Assembly (NCBI RefSeq): GCF_003001905.1
Contig: NZ_PVNE01000001.1
Location: 186,001-250,000 of the forward strand
Reading direction: 5' to 3'
From: Planifilum fimeticola
Lineage (GTDB): Bacteria > Bacillota > Bacilli > Thermoactinomycetales > DSM-44946
Length of the DNA: 64,000 nucleotides
This document shows, piece by piece, positions 45,922 to 54,605 of the stretch; the first letter of the stretch is position 1; each line of letters starts with the position of its first letter. The notes beneath the pieces were generated by a model, which searched no databases, was not told the DNA's origin, and was given only the letters and a program-made list of their open reading frames with translations. The position numbers were made by a program, and so were the translations under genes.

Positions 45922-47739
45922 TCAATCCAACCCCTGCGGGATTTCCAGATCGTGTCCGTGTCCCGCGGGATACATATCCGGAATGGTGACGGGAAGGCGG
46001 CCGGAGAGGGGGATCTTCCCGGCAACGGCCTTGGCCGCCGCCTCCAGGGAGACGGGATGTGAGCTGTACAGGGCCAGATACGTGCCGTCTTCGGGAAAAG
46101 ACATCGGATCGTAGGGAGTGTCCAACCCGAGCACGATGACGGGCTTTCTCGTCGCCCGGAGCGCCCGAACCAGATCTCCCTGTTCCGGGTGCATCTGGGC
46201 GCGGAAGGTCCCGATGATCACCGCATCCGATTCGACGGCCATCCGGGAGGCCTCCAGGATCTCCTGCCCTCCGGGCGACAGGCTGATTTTTCGGACCGCC
46301 GGATCAAATCCCTGCCCCCTCAAGGCTTCTCCCAATTCAGAGGCGCCTTCCGCCGAAAGCACCAGGACGCGGGACTGCTTTTGGGGATCGAGGGGAAGAT
46401 GCCGTTGGTCATCGCGGACGAGGGTCACCGCCCTCTGCGCAACCTTCCGGGCGACCTCGGCGAAATCCTTCCGGCCGACCCTCTCCGGTATCCGGTCACC
46501 CTCCGTCTGCGGTTTCCTGAGAATCGATTGAGATCCCAATTTCCTCGACTTCAATTCCAAAATCCGGCGGACCGATCGGTCAATCCGCGCCTCGGATATT
46601 TCCCCGCTTCGGACGGCTTGCGTCACCGCCTCGATGCTCTCCTTTTGCACCGAAAGGGTGTGGCAGACCAGGACCATGTCCGCCCCGGCCCGGATCGCCC
46701 GGACGGCGGCCTTCGCCGAACCGAACCTCTTGGCAATCGCTCCCATCTCCATGTCATCGGTCATGATCACGCCGTCAAAACCCAGTTCGTTCCGGAGCAA
46801 ATCCGTGAGCACCCGGCGGGACAGGGTCGCCGGCAAATCCGAGGGTTCGAAGGCGGGAAAGGTGACATGGGCCGACATCACCGCGTCCGCGCCTTGGGCA
46901 ATGGCCCGGCGGAATGGAACCAGGTCCGCCTCCTCCATGCGCTTTCGGTCTCGGGAGATCGTCGGCAGATCCAGATGGGAATCGACGGCGGTGTCCCCGT
47001 GCCCCGGGAAATGTTTCACCGCCGTCAAAACCGCGCCGTCATGATACCCGCGGATGTTGGCTTCAGCCATTTTTGCAACCCACGTCGGATCTTCTCCGAA
47101 GGAGCGGACCCCGATGACCGGGTTCCGGGCGTTGTTGTTCAAATCGACGACCGGAGCCAGATTCATGTTGATCCCCATGGCTCTCAGCTCCATTCCCGTG
47201 ATCCTCCCCGCCTCATAGGCGAGGTTCGGATCGCGGGTGGCTCCGAGCGCCATGTTCCCGGGAAAAAGGGTGACCCCTTTCCGAATCCGGATGATGGGGC
47301 CCCCCTCCTGGTCGATGGCGACAAACAGGGGAATTCCCGAAGAGGAGGACAAAGCCATGGTCTGCAGCTCGCCGGTCAGCTTCCCCACCTGCTCCGGCGA
47401 CTCCACGTTCCTCCCGAAGAGAATGACTCCTCCCACATGTTTTTCCTGGATCAGGGTGCGTATCTGATCGTTGATTTCATAGGCCGGCTGATCTCCCGGG
47501 TTTCCGAAGCCGACCATGAACATCTGGCCGACTTTTTGCTCCAGAGTCATGTTCCGGATGCGCTCCTCCACCCAGTCGGAACCGTCGCGATCCGGTCCGT
47601 TGATGTCGCCCGACACGCCGGGGGATGATGCCGGAGTCAGGAGCAAAAGAGCGATCACCATCAGCACCCACACGCCTCGAGCGACAAAACCGCCCTTCAC
47701 CCAACCACTCCTTTTCTCAAACTCTCCTTTGTTCCCCAT
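45922..47739 (-). CDS. nagZ: GH3 beta-N-acetylhexosaminidase
   Basis: A 605-residue secreted glycoside hydrolase of family 3 that trims GlcNAc from peptidoglycan fragments (muropeptide recycling in Bacillales). A signal peptide (about residues 20-42, VWVLMVIALLLLTPASSPG) is followed by the GH3 barrel with KHFPGHGDTAVDSH (the His/Asp catalytic dyad of NagZ) and MTDDMEMGAI (nucleophile Asp). A second C-terminal domain (from about 410) makes it the two-domain NagZ/YbbD type. GGAGAG precedes the ATG at 47739; an internal start about 12 codons on is possible. Confidence 0.88.
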   Translation of the reverse strand: MGNKGEFEKRSGWVKGGFVARGVWVLMVIALLLLTPASSPGVSGDINGPDRDGSDWVEERIRNMTLEQKVGQMFMVGFGNPGDQPAYEINDQIRTLIQEKHVGGVILFGRNVESPEQVGKLTGELQTMALSSSSGIPLFVAIDQEGGPIIRIRKGVTLFPGNMALGATRDPNLAYEAGRITGMELRAMGINMNLAPVVDLNNNARNPVIGVRSFGEDPTWVAKMAEANIRGYHDGAVLTAVKHFPGHGDTAVDSHLDLPTISRDRKRMEEADLVPFRRAIAQGADAVMSAHVTFPAFEPSDLPATLSRRVLTDLLRNELGFDGVIMTDDMEMGAIAKRFGSAKAAVRAIRAGADMVLVCHTLSVQKESIEAVTQAVRSGEISEARIDRSVRRILELKSRKLGSQSILRKPQTEGDRIPERVGRKDFAEVARKVAQRAVTLVRDDQRHLPLDPQKQSRVLVLSAEGASELGEALRGQGFDPAVRKISLSPGGQEILEASRMAVESDAVIIGTFRAQMHPEQGDLVRALRATRKPVIVLGLDTPYDPMSFPEDGTYLALYSSHPVSLEAAAKAVAGKIPLSGRLPVTIPDMYPAGHGHDLEIPQGLD

Positions 47740-47926
47740 TATAACTCTCCGCCCAGGGCCGTAAAAGGAAGGGCCCTGCTCCCTCCGGATTCGTCCGCGG
47801 GTTGTGACAGAATATCAGCGCAAAGGCGATTTTCCGCCTCGACTCCCGGCAGTGGTCGCCGACGAAAAATCGCCTCCGACTTCCGGAAATGGGTTTTGTT
47901 CAGCGGTCCACCCTCATCAACCGGAG

Positions 47927-49504
47927 TTATCCCCTCACTATCCGGTAGGGACGCATCATTTCCCAATCCTCATGCTCAAGAATGTGACAATGCCAGACAA
48001 ACTCCCCGGTGAAGGAAGTGAGCCCGAAGTGCGGAATGATCCGCGTCACCTGTCCGGGATTGGCGCGGACCGTATCCTTCAGGCCCCGTTCATCGGGTGA
48101 CGGGGGCACGGGCGCGCCGGTAAACCGAAGTTTCCCGGTTCGATTGAAATGATTGACATCAAAAGGCTGGCGGTTCAGGATGCGAAAATGAACCTCATGA
48201 ATGTGAATCGGATGGGTATCCGGAGTGGTATTGATCAACTGCCACAGTTCGAAACTTCCCAGGCGCGGCCGGGTCGTGATCGGGTCCGACCACCTCCTGT
48301 TCTCCAACAGCAAAAGCAGCCGGCCGAAACGGTCGTTGCTCTCCACCAGGGAAAGATTTCGCACCCTTCTCACCCGGCTCAACGGCGTAGGCGGAAGCGC
48401 GCTCAACCGGCGGGGAATGGAGCTGGTATCCCTTGAGCTCAGCGGCCGATTGACCCGGAATTGCATGACCAGCCCCGTCGTTCGCGGGTTGACGGGATCA
48501 CCGTCCGGATAGGGGGCCGGGGCGCTGTTGGTCATCGTGATGGTTTTCCCTTTGAAGTTGGAAAAGTCGAGGATCACATCTGCGCGCTCGGCCGGCCCCA
48601 AGGTGAGCGATTGAACCCGGACGGGACGCGCCATCAATCCGCCGTCCGTTCCGATTTGGATGAAGGGCTGACCGGAGCTGAGACGCAACGTGTAAAATCG
48701 GGAATTGGATCCGTTCAGCAGGCGGAACCGGTATTTCCGGGGTTCCACACTCAAAAAGGGCCACACCTTGCCGTTCACCAGAATCGTGTCGCCAAAAAAT
48801 TCCGGGACGATGGAAGGGTCAGGAAGCCCGGGGGAGGCGGGTTGCGGCCTTCTCGGATAAAAAAGCGAGCCGTCCCGGTTAAAGGAACGATCCTGAATGA
48901 GCAGGGGAATTTCAAATTTGCCCCTGGGGAGATTGAGTGACAGCTCCTCGCCGTCGCGGATCAAATAAAATCCCGCCAGGCCGGCATAAATGTTGAGCCG
49001 CGTGATTCCGAGGGCGTGATCGTGATACCAGAGGGTCGCCGCCCGCTGGGTGTTGGGATACCGGTAAATCCTCCTCTGGAAAAAGGGCCCTGTCTCCCTG
49101 AAACCGCGGGTAAACCAGGCATCGGGATGGCCGTCGCTGTCCGGAGGGGACACCACCCCGTGGGCATGGACCACCGTCCTGACTTCCGGGTTTCCACGAG
49201 CTCCGTGAATGGTTTGATCCACCGGGAGAAAATGCCTTTTGGGAAGTTGGTTCAACCAAAGCACCCGGACCGGTTCGTTCCTCCACACTTCGATGGTCGG
49301 TCCCGGATATTTCCCCTCATACCCCCAGATCCGGGTGGGGGGGAGATCGCGATGCAGCTTTTGGAAGGTTTCCATCATGCGAACCACATAAAAGGTAAAG
49401 CGCGGTTTTCTGGAAATCGGTTTTAAGACCCCCGGAATAGGCAGCGGATCGACAAAGGGCGTCAAGCGTCTTTTCAACCTCATTCCAGCGGCTCCTTTCC
49501 GCAT
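47927..49504 (-). CDS. cotA: CotA-like laccase / multicopper oxidase
   Basis: A 525-residue soluble multicopper oxidase with no signal peptide, as in the spore coat laccase CotA. The start region FVDPLPIPGVLKPISR matches the CotA N-terminus. Copper motifs: HAHGVVSPP, LWYHDHALGITR, HPIHIHEVHF and WHCHILEHEDWEMM, which ends with the type 1 site axial Met. Two starts look equally good: ATG 49504 (GAAGGAG upstream) and ATG 49483 (AAAGGAG upstream), seven codons apart. It is the second multicopper oxidase in the window and lacks the membrane domain of the first. Coat location is inferred from homology. Confidence 0.88.
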   Translation of the reverse strand: MRKGAAGMRLKRRLTPFVDPLPIPGVLKPISRKPRFTFYVVRMMETFQKLHRDLPPTRIWGYEGKYPGPTIEVWRNEPVRVLWLNQLPKRHFLPVDQTIHGARGNPEVRTVVHAHGVVSPPDSDGHPDAWFTRGFRETGPFFQRRIYRYPNTQRAATLWYHDHALGITRLNIYAGLAGFYLIRDGEELSLNLPRGKFEIPLLIQDRSFNRDGSLFYPRRPQPASPGLPDPSIVPEFFGDTILVNGKVWPFLSVEPRKYRFRLLNGSNSRFYTLRLSSGQPFIQIGTDGGLMARPVRVQSLTLGPAERADVILDFSNFKGKTITMTNSAPAPYPDGDPVNPRTTGLVMQFRVNRPLSSRDTSSIPRRLSALPPTPLSRVRRVRNLSLVESNDRFGRLLLLLENRRWSDPITTRPRLGSFELWQLINTTPDTHPIHIHEVHFRILNRQPFDVNHFNRTGKLRFTGAPVPPSPDERGLKDTVRANPGQVTRIIPHFGLTSFTGEFVWHCHILEHEDWEMMRPYRIVRG

Positions 49505-49683
49505 CGTTTCTCCTTCCAATTCATTCGTCATTCGTCCTCGGAGAAACGGACACGAAACCATGCGGAAAAAATTGGACAGTTGCCCGGGAAGAAAAGAGGC
49601 CGCGATGAGCGATCGTCACCGAACAGTTTTGCTTGATTCCCGTCACTGTTTGGGGGTAGCATTAGTAGTTGAGGTGATTGACG

Positions 49684-50769
49684 TTGGCAGAGAAAAAAAC
49701 CGTAGTGGTGATGAAAGGTGACCAAACCGGGCAGGAGCTCCTGGAGGAGGCCCTTCGGGTGCTTCATCCCGATGTCATCCGTTTTGAAATCGACTTTAAA
49801 CCCTTCGACCTAAGCCTGGAAAACCGGCGCAAAACCAAGAACCAGGTGGTCTACGAAGCGGCAAAGGCGATGAAGGAAGCCGGCTTCGGCCTCAAGGCGG
49901 CCACCATCACGCCGGAGGAGAAAGGGGACGTGGGCAGCCCCAACGCCATCCTGCGTCGGGAGATCGACGGCAAGGTGATCGTCCGCACCGGACGGCGGAT
50001 TCCCGGGGTGCGACCGGTGGCCGGCACCTACGCGCCCATTTCCGTCATCCGGATGGCGGTGGGTGACGCCTACGGCGCGGAGGAGTGGCGCGAGGGAGAA
50101 GGAGTGGAGGAGGTGGCGTTCCGTACGGAGCGGATCGACCGAAAAACCTGCCGCGCCGTCGCGGAATTCGCCTTCCGCCACGCCAAGCGGATGAACGCCA
50201 AGGTGTTCGGCGGCCCCAAATTTACCGTCAGCCCCGTCTACGAAGGCATGTTGAAGGAAGAAATGGATGCCGCCAGCAAAAGGTATCCCGAGGTACCCTA
50301 CGAACCCCAGTTGATCGATGCCACCTACGCCCTTCTCCTCAACAGTTCGGGCGAACCGATGGTGATCCCCGCCCTCAACCGGGATGGGGACTGCCTGAGC
50401 GATCTGGTCCTGCAGTTGTTCGGATCGATTGCAGGCGCCGAATCGATCCTGCTCAGCTTCGACGAAGATTTCAACCCGCAGGTGGTGATGGCCGAAGCCC
50501 CGCACGGAACGGCGCCGACCCTCTTCGGCAAGAACATCGCCAATCCGATGGCGATGATCCTGGCGGCGGCCTCCCTGCTCACCTATTTCAACGATCCCCA
50601 GGCATCGGCCGCATCCCGGGCCATCTATGAATCGACCATCGAGGCCGTCCGCGAGGGAACGCGGACCGCTGACCTGGGAGGCAGCGCCACCACCACCGAG
50701 TTCACCGATGAGGTGATCCGCAAGGTGCAAACCAAACTGGAAGTCTGGACCACCCTGCAGGGGTATTAA
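49684..50769 (+). CDS. Isocitrate/isopropylmalate family dehydrogenase
   Basis: A 361-residue beta-decarboxylating dehydrogenase. The fold and late motifs are clear: VFGGPKFTVSPVYEGMLKEEMD, VMAEAPHGTAPTLFGKNIANP (substrate Asp/His region) and a family-type arginine region RTGRRIPGVRPVAG. The N-terminal glycine loop is unusual, KGDQTGQELLEEA where most members have GDGIGPEV. Substrate could be isocitrate, isopropylmalate, tartrate or another malate analogue. The TTG at 49684 is preferred, 7 bases after GAGGTG; a TTG two codons earlier is too close. No leu or TCA genes are adjacent. Confidence 0.78.
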   Translation: MAEKKTVVVMKGDQTGQELLEEALRVLHPDVIRFEIDFKPFDLSLENRRKTKNQVVYEAAKAMKEAGFGLKAATITPEEKGDVGSPNAILRREIDGKVIVRTGRRIPGVRPVAGTYAPISVIRMAVGDAYGAEEWREGEGVEEVAFRTERIDRKTCRAVAEFAFRHAKRMNAKVFGGPKFTVSPVYEGMLKEEMDAASKRYPEVPYEPQLIDATYALLLNSSGEPMVIPALNRDGDCLSDLVLQLFGSIAGAESILLSFDEDFNPQVVMAEAPHGTAPTLFGKNIANPMAMILAAASLLTYFNDPQASAASRAIYESTIEAVREGTRTADLGGSATTTEFTDEVIRKVQTKLEVWTTLQGY

Positions 50770-51135
50770 AACCTTTTATATACCCTTGCTTTTCGCCAGA
50801 TTTTGGGTAGAATTAACAATTAGGGAGCGTTCGGCCTTTGTCGGAAACCGTTGGGGAACAGCTTTTCGCTATTGCTCCTTGTCGTTGCAACGTATGGAAC
50901 CTTTGCATAGATGCTCTATAACAAACGAATTTCTCAAACGCCCGCTTTGTGATGAAATCCTCCCCAACCACATACAATGGATGATGGTTGGAGTTCAGGA
51001 TGGTATGAGCGCAAAGCCCATGCGTGTCGCAGCAACGCATGGGTTTTGTTGTCCGGCAGGGGCAGCATCCACCGCCGCCTGCGAACAGAAAGATATGGGG
51101 GTATGGGGAACCGAAAGGGGGGGAGCCATTTGCGG
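50770..51135 (+). promoter_or_regulatory. Long leader of the second PBP gene
   Basis: A probable promoter, TTGCTT (50786-50791), 16-base spacer, TAGAAT (50808-50813), starts a leader of about 315 bases before the PBP ATG. The leader contains a strong hairpin with a T run (listed separately) and a few weaker hairpins. The arrangement looks like attenuation, or a small RNA that ends before the PBP gene. I do not recognise a known riboswitch class. Confidence 0.5.
51017..51050 (+). terminator. Terminator-like hairpin in the PBP leader
   Basis: CCCATGCGT (51017-51025) pairs with ACGCATGGG (51035-51043) over a nine-base loop and is followed by TTTTGTTG. It stands about 90 bases before the PBP start codon and about 250 bases after the dehydrogenase stop. 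Confidence 0.7.
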
Positions 51136-53355
51136 ATGAGAAAACTCCAGTTGATGTGGAAATTGTGGCGGAAAAGCATGGGGAAAAAGTGGTGGATCCT
51201 CGTTTTGACCACCACCTTGCTCCTGATTGCCGGAGGCTGTTCCGCCGTCTTCCTGACCGGCGGCGTCTACGATTTGGAATCGATGAAAAAGATGAACTTC
51301 GCCTCCACCTTGTACGACAAGAATAATAAAAAAGTGGTCCAACTCGGCGACACCCACTTTGAATACGTCAAGCTGGACGATATCAAATCCGATCTGTTGA
51401 TCCAAACCTTTGTCGCCGTCGAAGACCGACGCTTTTACAGCCATAACGGCGTGGATTGGAAGAGCATCGGGCGGGCGACGGTTCGCAACCTCCTTGCCAT
51501 GGGCGCGGTGGAGGGCGGCGGGACCATCACCATGCAGGTCGCCCGAAACACCATCCTGCAAGACCGGGACAAAGAACTGAGCCGGAAAATCAAGGAGTCG
51601 CTGATCGCCTGGAACCTGGAACGCCGATACACCAAGGACGAAATCCTCGAAGCCTACCTCAATTACATCTACCTCGGAAACCAGGTCCGCGGCGTCAAAA
51701 TGGCCGCCAAGATCTATTTCGACAAGGACATCACCAAAGAGGAGCTGGAACCCCACGAAATCGCCCTCTTGGCCGGTCTCCCCAAGGCACCGGGATCTTA
51801 CAACCCCTACCTGCATCCCAAAAAGGCAAAGGATCGCCGGGATACCATCCTCGACGTGATGGAAGAGACCGGACTCATCAGCAAAGCGGAAAATAAAAAG
51901 TACCAGAAAAAGGGACTGGGAGTCAACCGGAAGTATCTCTCCAAATACAAAAAGAACAACCAGTACGCCGCCTACGTGGACATGGTCATCGACGAAGCGG
52001 CCGAACGCTACGGCATGGACGAACAGGAACTGACCAGCGGCGCTTACAAAATCTACACCGGTTTGATTCCCTCCGCCCAAAAAACCCTGGAAAACACGCT
52101 GAAAAACGATCCTCTCCTCAAGGCTCATTCCGGCCTGGACGCCGGAGCGACAATCATTGACCCGAAAAACGGCGAAATCGTCGCCGTCGGCGGCGGCCGC
52201 AACTATCTGAGCGGATACCTGAACCGGGCCTTGCTGCCGAAACAGCCGGGCTCCTCCATCAAGCCGATCAGCGTGTATGCTCCCGCCGTCGAGGAAAAAG
52301 GATACACGGAATATACCCGCGTCCTGGACGCGCCGATCACCGTCAACGGCTGGTCGCCCCAAAACTACTCGAGAACCTACTCGGGGTACGTCCCCCTTCG
52401 GACGGTGGCCGCCAAATCCCTGAACGCCGCCACCGTCCGCCTGCTGCATGAAGTGGTCGGGGTGAAGACCGGAGCGGAATACGCCAAAAAGATGGGACTC
52501 CCCATCAAAAAAGAGGACCGCTACCTGGCTCCCCTCGCCTTGGGCGGACTCACCGAGGGAGTCAACACCGTTCAGATGGCGGAAGCATACAGCGCTTTCG
52601 CCAACGACGGAAAGATCATCGAGCCCCACACGATCCGCAAGATTGAAGCCTGGGACGGGGACGAGGTGAAACCGAAAAAGGAGCCGAAACAGCGGAAGGT
52701 ATTCAGTCCGCAGACGGCTCGTATGATGACCAAGATCCTGAAGTTTGTCGTCGAGGGAGGAACGGGGCAGAACGCCCGGATCCCCGGCTGGGAAGTGGCC
52801 GGAAAGACGGGAACGACTCAGAACTACAAGGAAGCTTGGTTCGTCGGCTACACCCCGCGCTACGTCATGGCCACCATGGTCTACAACGACAAGGGCAGCC
52901 GGGTCCGATTGAGCGGCGGCGATTATCCGGCACGGATCTTCCACAAGGTGATGGCGGAGATCCATGCCGGGCTCAAGCCGAAGTCCTTCGAAGGACCGAA
53001 ATCCACCCATGACGGGCCCTCCATTCCCGACACCGACGGGCCGTCCTGGGATCCGGGACCGGAAAAATCCCCCACCCCCGGCCCGGGCACGCAACCGCCC
53101 GATACCAATCCCAAACCGCCGAACCCCGGCAACGGAAAAAACGGCGGTGACGACACGCCCCAGCCGCCCGACACCGGCGGTAACAACGGTGAAGGCGGCG
53201 GGAACCCCGGTGGCGGCGGAAATGGCGGCGGCGAAACCGGTGGCGGGAATCCCGGTGGCAGCGGAAATGGCGGCGGCAGCGGCGGCGAAACCGGCGGCGG
53301 AGATGGCGGCGGAAACACCGGAGGCGGCAGTGGAAACGGCATTGGGGAAAACTGA
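51136..53355 (+). CDS. Class A penicillin-binding protein, second copy type
   Basis: A 739-residue bifunctional peptidoglycan synthase, distinct from the one at 13.6 kb. One membrane anchor (about 18-40), GT51 domain with the catalytic Glu in FVAVEDRRFYSHNG (Glu about 96), transpeptidase with SSIK (373-376), SLN (428-430) and KTGT (557-560). From about residue 605 the tail is low complexity, first Pro/Asp, then over 60 residues of Gly/Asn repeats (GGGNPGG, GNGGG). The ATG at 51136 lies 10 bases after GGGAG; a TTG six bases earlier is possible. Probably related to PbpG or PBP4-like enzymes. Confidence 0.9.
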   Translation: MRKLQLMWKLWRKSMGKKWWILVLTTTLLLIAGGCSAVFLTGGVYDLESMKKMNFASTLYDKNNKKVVQLGDTHFEYVKLDDIKSDLLIQTFVAVEDRRFYSHNGVDWKSIGRATVRNLLAMGAVEGGGTITMQVARNTILQDRDKELSRKIKESLIAWNLERRYTKDEILEAYLNYIYLGNQVRGVKMAAKIYFDKDITKEELEPHEIALLAGLPKAPGSYNPYLHPKKAKDRRDTILDVMEETGLISKAENKKYQKKGLGVNRKYLSKYKKNNQYAAYVDMVIDEAAERYGMDEQELTSGAYKIYTGLIPSAQKTLENTLKNDPLLKAHSGLDAGATIIDPKNGEIVAVGGGRNYLSGYLNRALLPKQPGSSIKPISVYAPAVEEKGYTEYTRVLDAPITVNGWSPQNYSRTYSGYVPLRTVAAKSLNAATVRLLHEVVGVKTGAEYAKKMGLPIKKEDRYLAPLALGGLTEGVNTVQMAEAYSAFANDGKIIEPHTIRKIEAWDGDEVKPKKEPKQRKVFSPQTARMMTKILKFVVEGGTGQNARIPGWEVAGKTGTTQNYKEAWFVGYTPRYVMATMVYNDKGSRVRLSGGDYPARIFHKVMAEIHAGLKPKSFEGPKSTHDGPSIPDTDGPSWDPGPEKSPTPGPGTQPPDTNPKPPNPGNGKNGGDDTPQPPDTGGNNGEGGGNPGGGGNGGGETGGGNPGGSGNGGGSGGETGGGDGGGNTGGGSGNGIGEN

Positions 53356-53363
53356 GGAGAAAC

Positions 53364-53500
53364 GGCGGGGATGCATCCCCGCCCGCCCGTAAAGGCCTGA
53401 AAAGGAAAAACGCTTCACCGCCGTCGGAAACCGCCCTCGCATACAAGAAGGGACCGATTTTCCCGCTGCTCCCTGGCGGTGGGCGCTGCAAATCGGTCCC
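53364..53500 (-). terminator. Hairpin region, possible minus-strand terminator
   Basis: A 20-base perfect palindrome (GGCGGGGATG and its complement, 53364-53383) follows the PBP stop. Further on an 11-bp stem, GGGACCGATTT (53450-53460) with AAATCGGTCCC (53490-53500), is followed on the minus strand by TTCTTGT and may end the DUF4145 gene transcript. Confidence 0.45.
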
Positions 53501-53512
53501 ATCCGATCATCC

Positions 53513-53539
53513 GGCCCCCAATGCGGGCCTTCTTTTTTT
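53513..53539 (+). terminator. Terminator after the second PBP gene
   Basis: GGCCC (53513-53517) pairs with GGGCC (53525-53529) over a seven-base loop, followed by TTCTTTTTTT. It is about 160 bases beyond the PBP stop. No gene is supported in 53540-53725. Confidence 0.8.
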
Positions 53540-53725
53540 GCTTCAGTTTTCTCCAATGCCGCCGCTTCGGCCCAAACCGCCAGGCCGATATCACGCCGGC
53601 ATCCGAGTCCAGTCCCCTTCCAAAAAACCCTCCACCCTTTTCCCGGATCAAACCGGTATCCAAAATGAAACACCGAATTATAACCCGGATCCAGGACATC
53701 CTCCGACATTCGACGGTTGCTTCCC

Positions 53726-54319
53726 CTAAACGCGATTGGGGAGAAGCTGAGAAATTGCCTCGATCTTCTTCGTGCGCGTGATTCGGTCTTCCACGATAAA
53801 ATTGATCAGTTCAAATAGTTGCATCGCCGTCTCCCGGTCATCCCTCGAATCCAGTTGTCCCGGGACAGCCGATTCAGTTCCGATCACCCGGTAGTGCTCC
53901 AATGCTTGCCGCACCACCGCCGGCAATCCCTTTTCCACCAGTGAAGCGATGTCCTCGTCCATGTTTTTCCCCGATTCACCCAACTCTTTCATCAGTTTCT
54001 TCAAGGCCAGTCGGAGCAATGCCGAAGCTCCACGAGGAGACTTGGAAACAATCGACAACGCCTCCACGTAGTCCTCCTTCACGCCCTCCGGCATTTCTTC
54101 GTGAGGGGGCGGACCCTGGAGAATGTCCGGGTGCAAAATGCGTCCTTCACCCTTGTTGATCTCCATCCAGACCGACTCGTTTTTGCAATGGTGGCAAACG
54201 CACCGCCACAACCGATTCTTTGCATTGATGCTGAACCAGTTTTGCTCGGCAAGCACGCTGCAGAACATGCAATGAAACCGCTTCGACTGAAAGACCGGCG
54301 GATAATAGGCTCCCCTCAT
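53726..54319 (-). CDS. DUF4145 protein with zinc-finger-like N-terminus
   Basis: A 197-residue protein. The N-terminus has two CxxC-like pairs (HCMFCSV and VCHHCKN), probably a zinc ribbon. Residues from about 80 (VEALSIVSKSPRGASALLRLALKKLMKELGE) to the end match my memory of DUF4145, a helical domain often found alone or fused to restriction or defence proteins. GGGAGG precedes the ATG at 54319. It is a single gene between the second PBP and the amidase. Function unknown; a defence role is only a possibility. Confidence 0.65.
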   Translation of the reverse strand: MRGAYYPPVFQSKRFHCMFCSVLAEQNWFSINAKNRLWRCVCHHCKNESVWMEINKGEGRILHPDILQGPPPHEEMPEGVKEDYVEALSIVSKSPRGASALLRLALKKLMKELGESGKNMDEDIASLVEKGLPAVVRQALEHYRVIGTESAVPGQLDSRDDRETAMQLFELINFIVEDRITRTKKIEAISQLLPNRV

Positions 54320-54540
54320 CCATAGACACCTCCCTTTCTATTAGTTTAGCGCGAGAGAACACCGAAGCAAAAACTCTATTGCCCTTTTGTGAAATAAAAT
54401 CCCAACCGGGCGGTCCATCCTCTCATCTCCTCCGTCCATCCCGTCTCCACTCCCCAGCCGATCGGAAAACCCGCACCCCGCCGGAAAAGAAGATTTCCCC
54501 TTCGGAAAAGGGGTCATCCCTATTCCGGCGCAAAGGAAAC

Positions 54541-54563
54541 GGCCTCTGTAGAATACAGAAGCC
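54541..54563 (-). terminator. Terminator after the amidase gene
   Basis: GGCTTCTGTA and TACAGAGGCC (minus strand) pair with G-U tolerance over a three-base loop, followed by GTTTCCTTTG. The 286 bases between the amidase and DUF4145 genes hold nothing else recognisable. Confidence 0.5.
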
Positions 54564-54605
54564 GTTAAATGGGATATTCAGGCCGTTCCAGCCGGTATCC
54601 CGGTG

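Noticed and set aside
53364-53383. 20-base palindrome as a site-specific recombination or attachment site
   Set aside because: No integrase, no direct repeats and no composition change beside it; it fits the 3' region of the PBP gene.
50995-53709. A 904-codon minus-strand open frame across the second PBP gene
   Set aside because: Shadow of the PBP gene, without ribosome site or recognisable domain.
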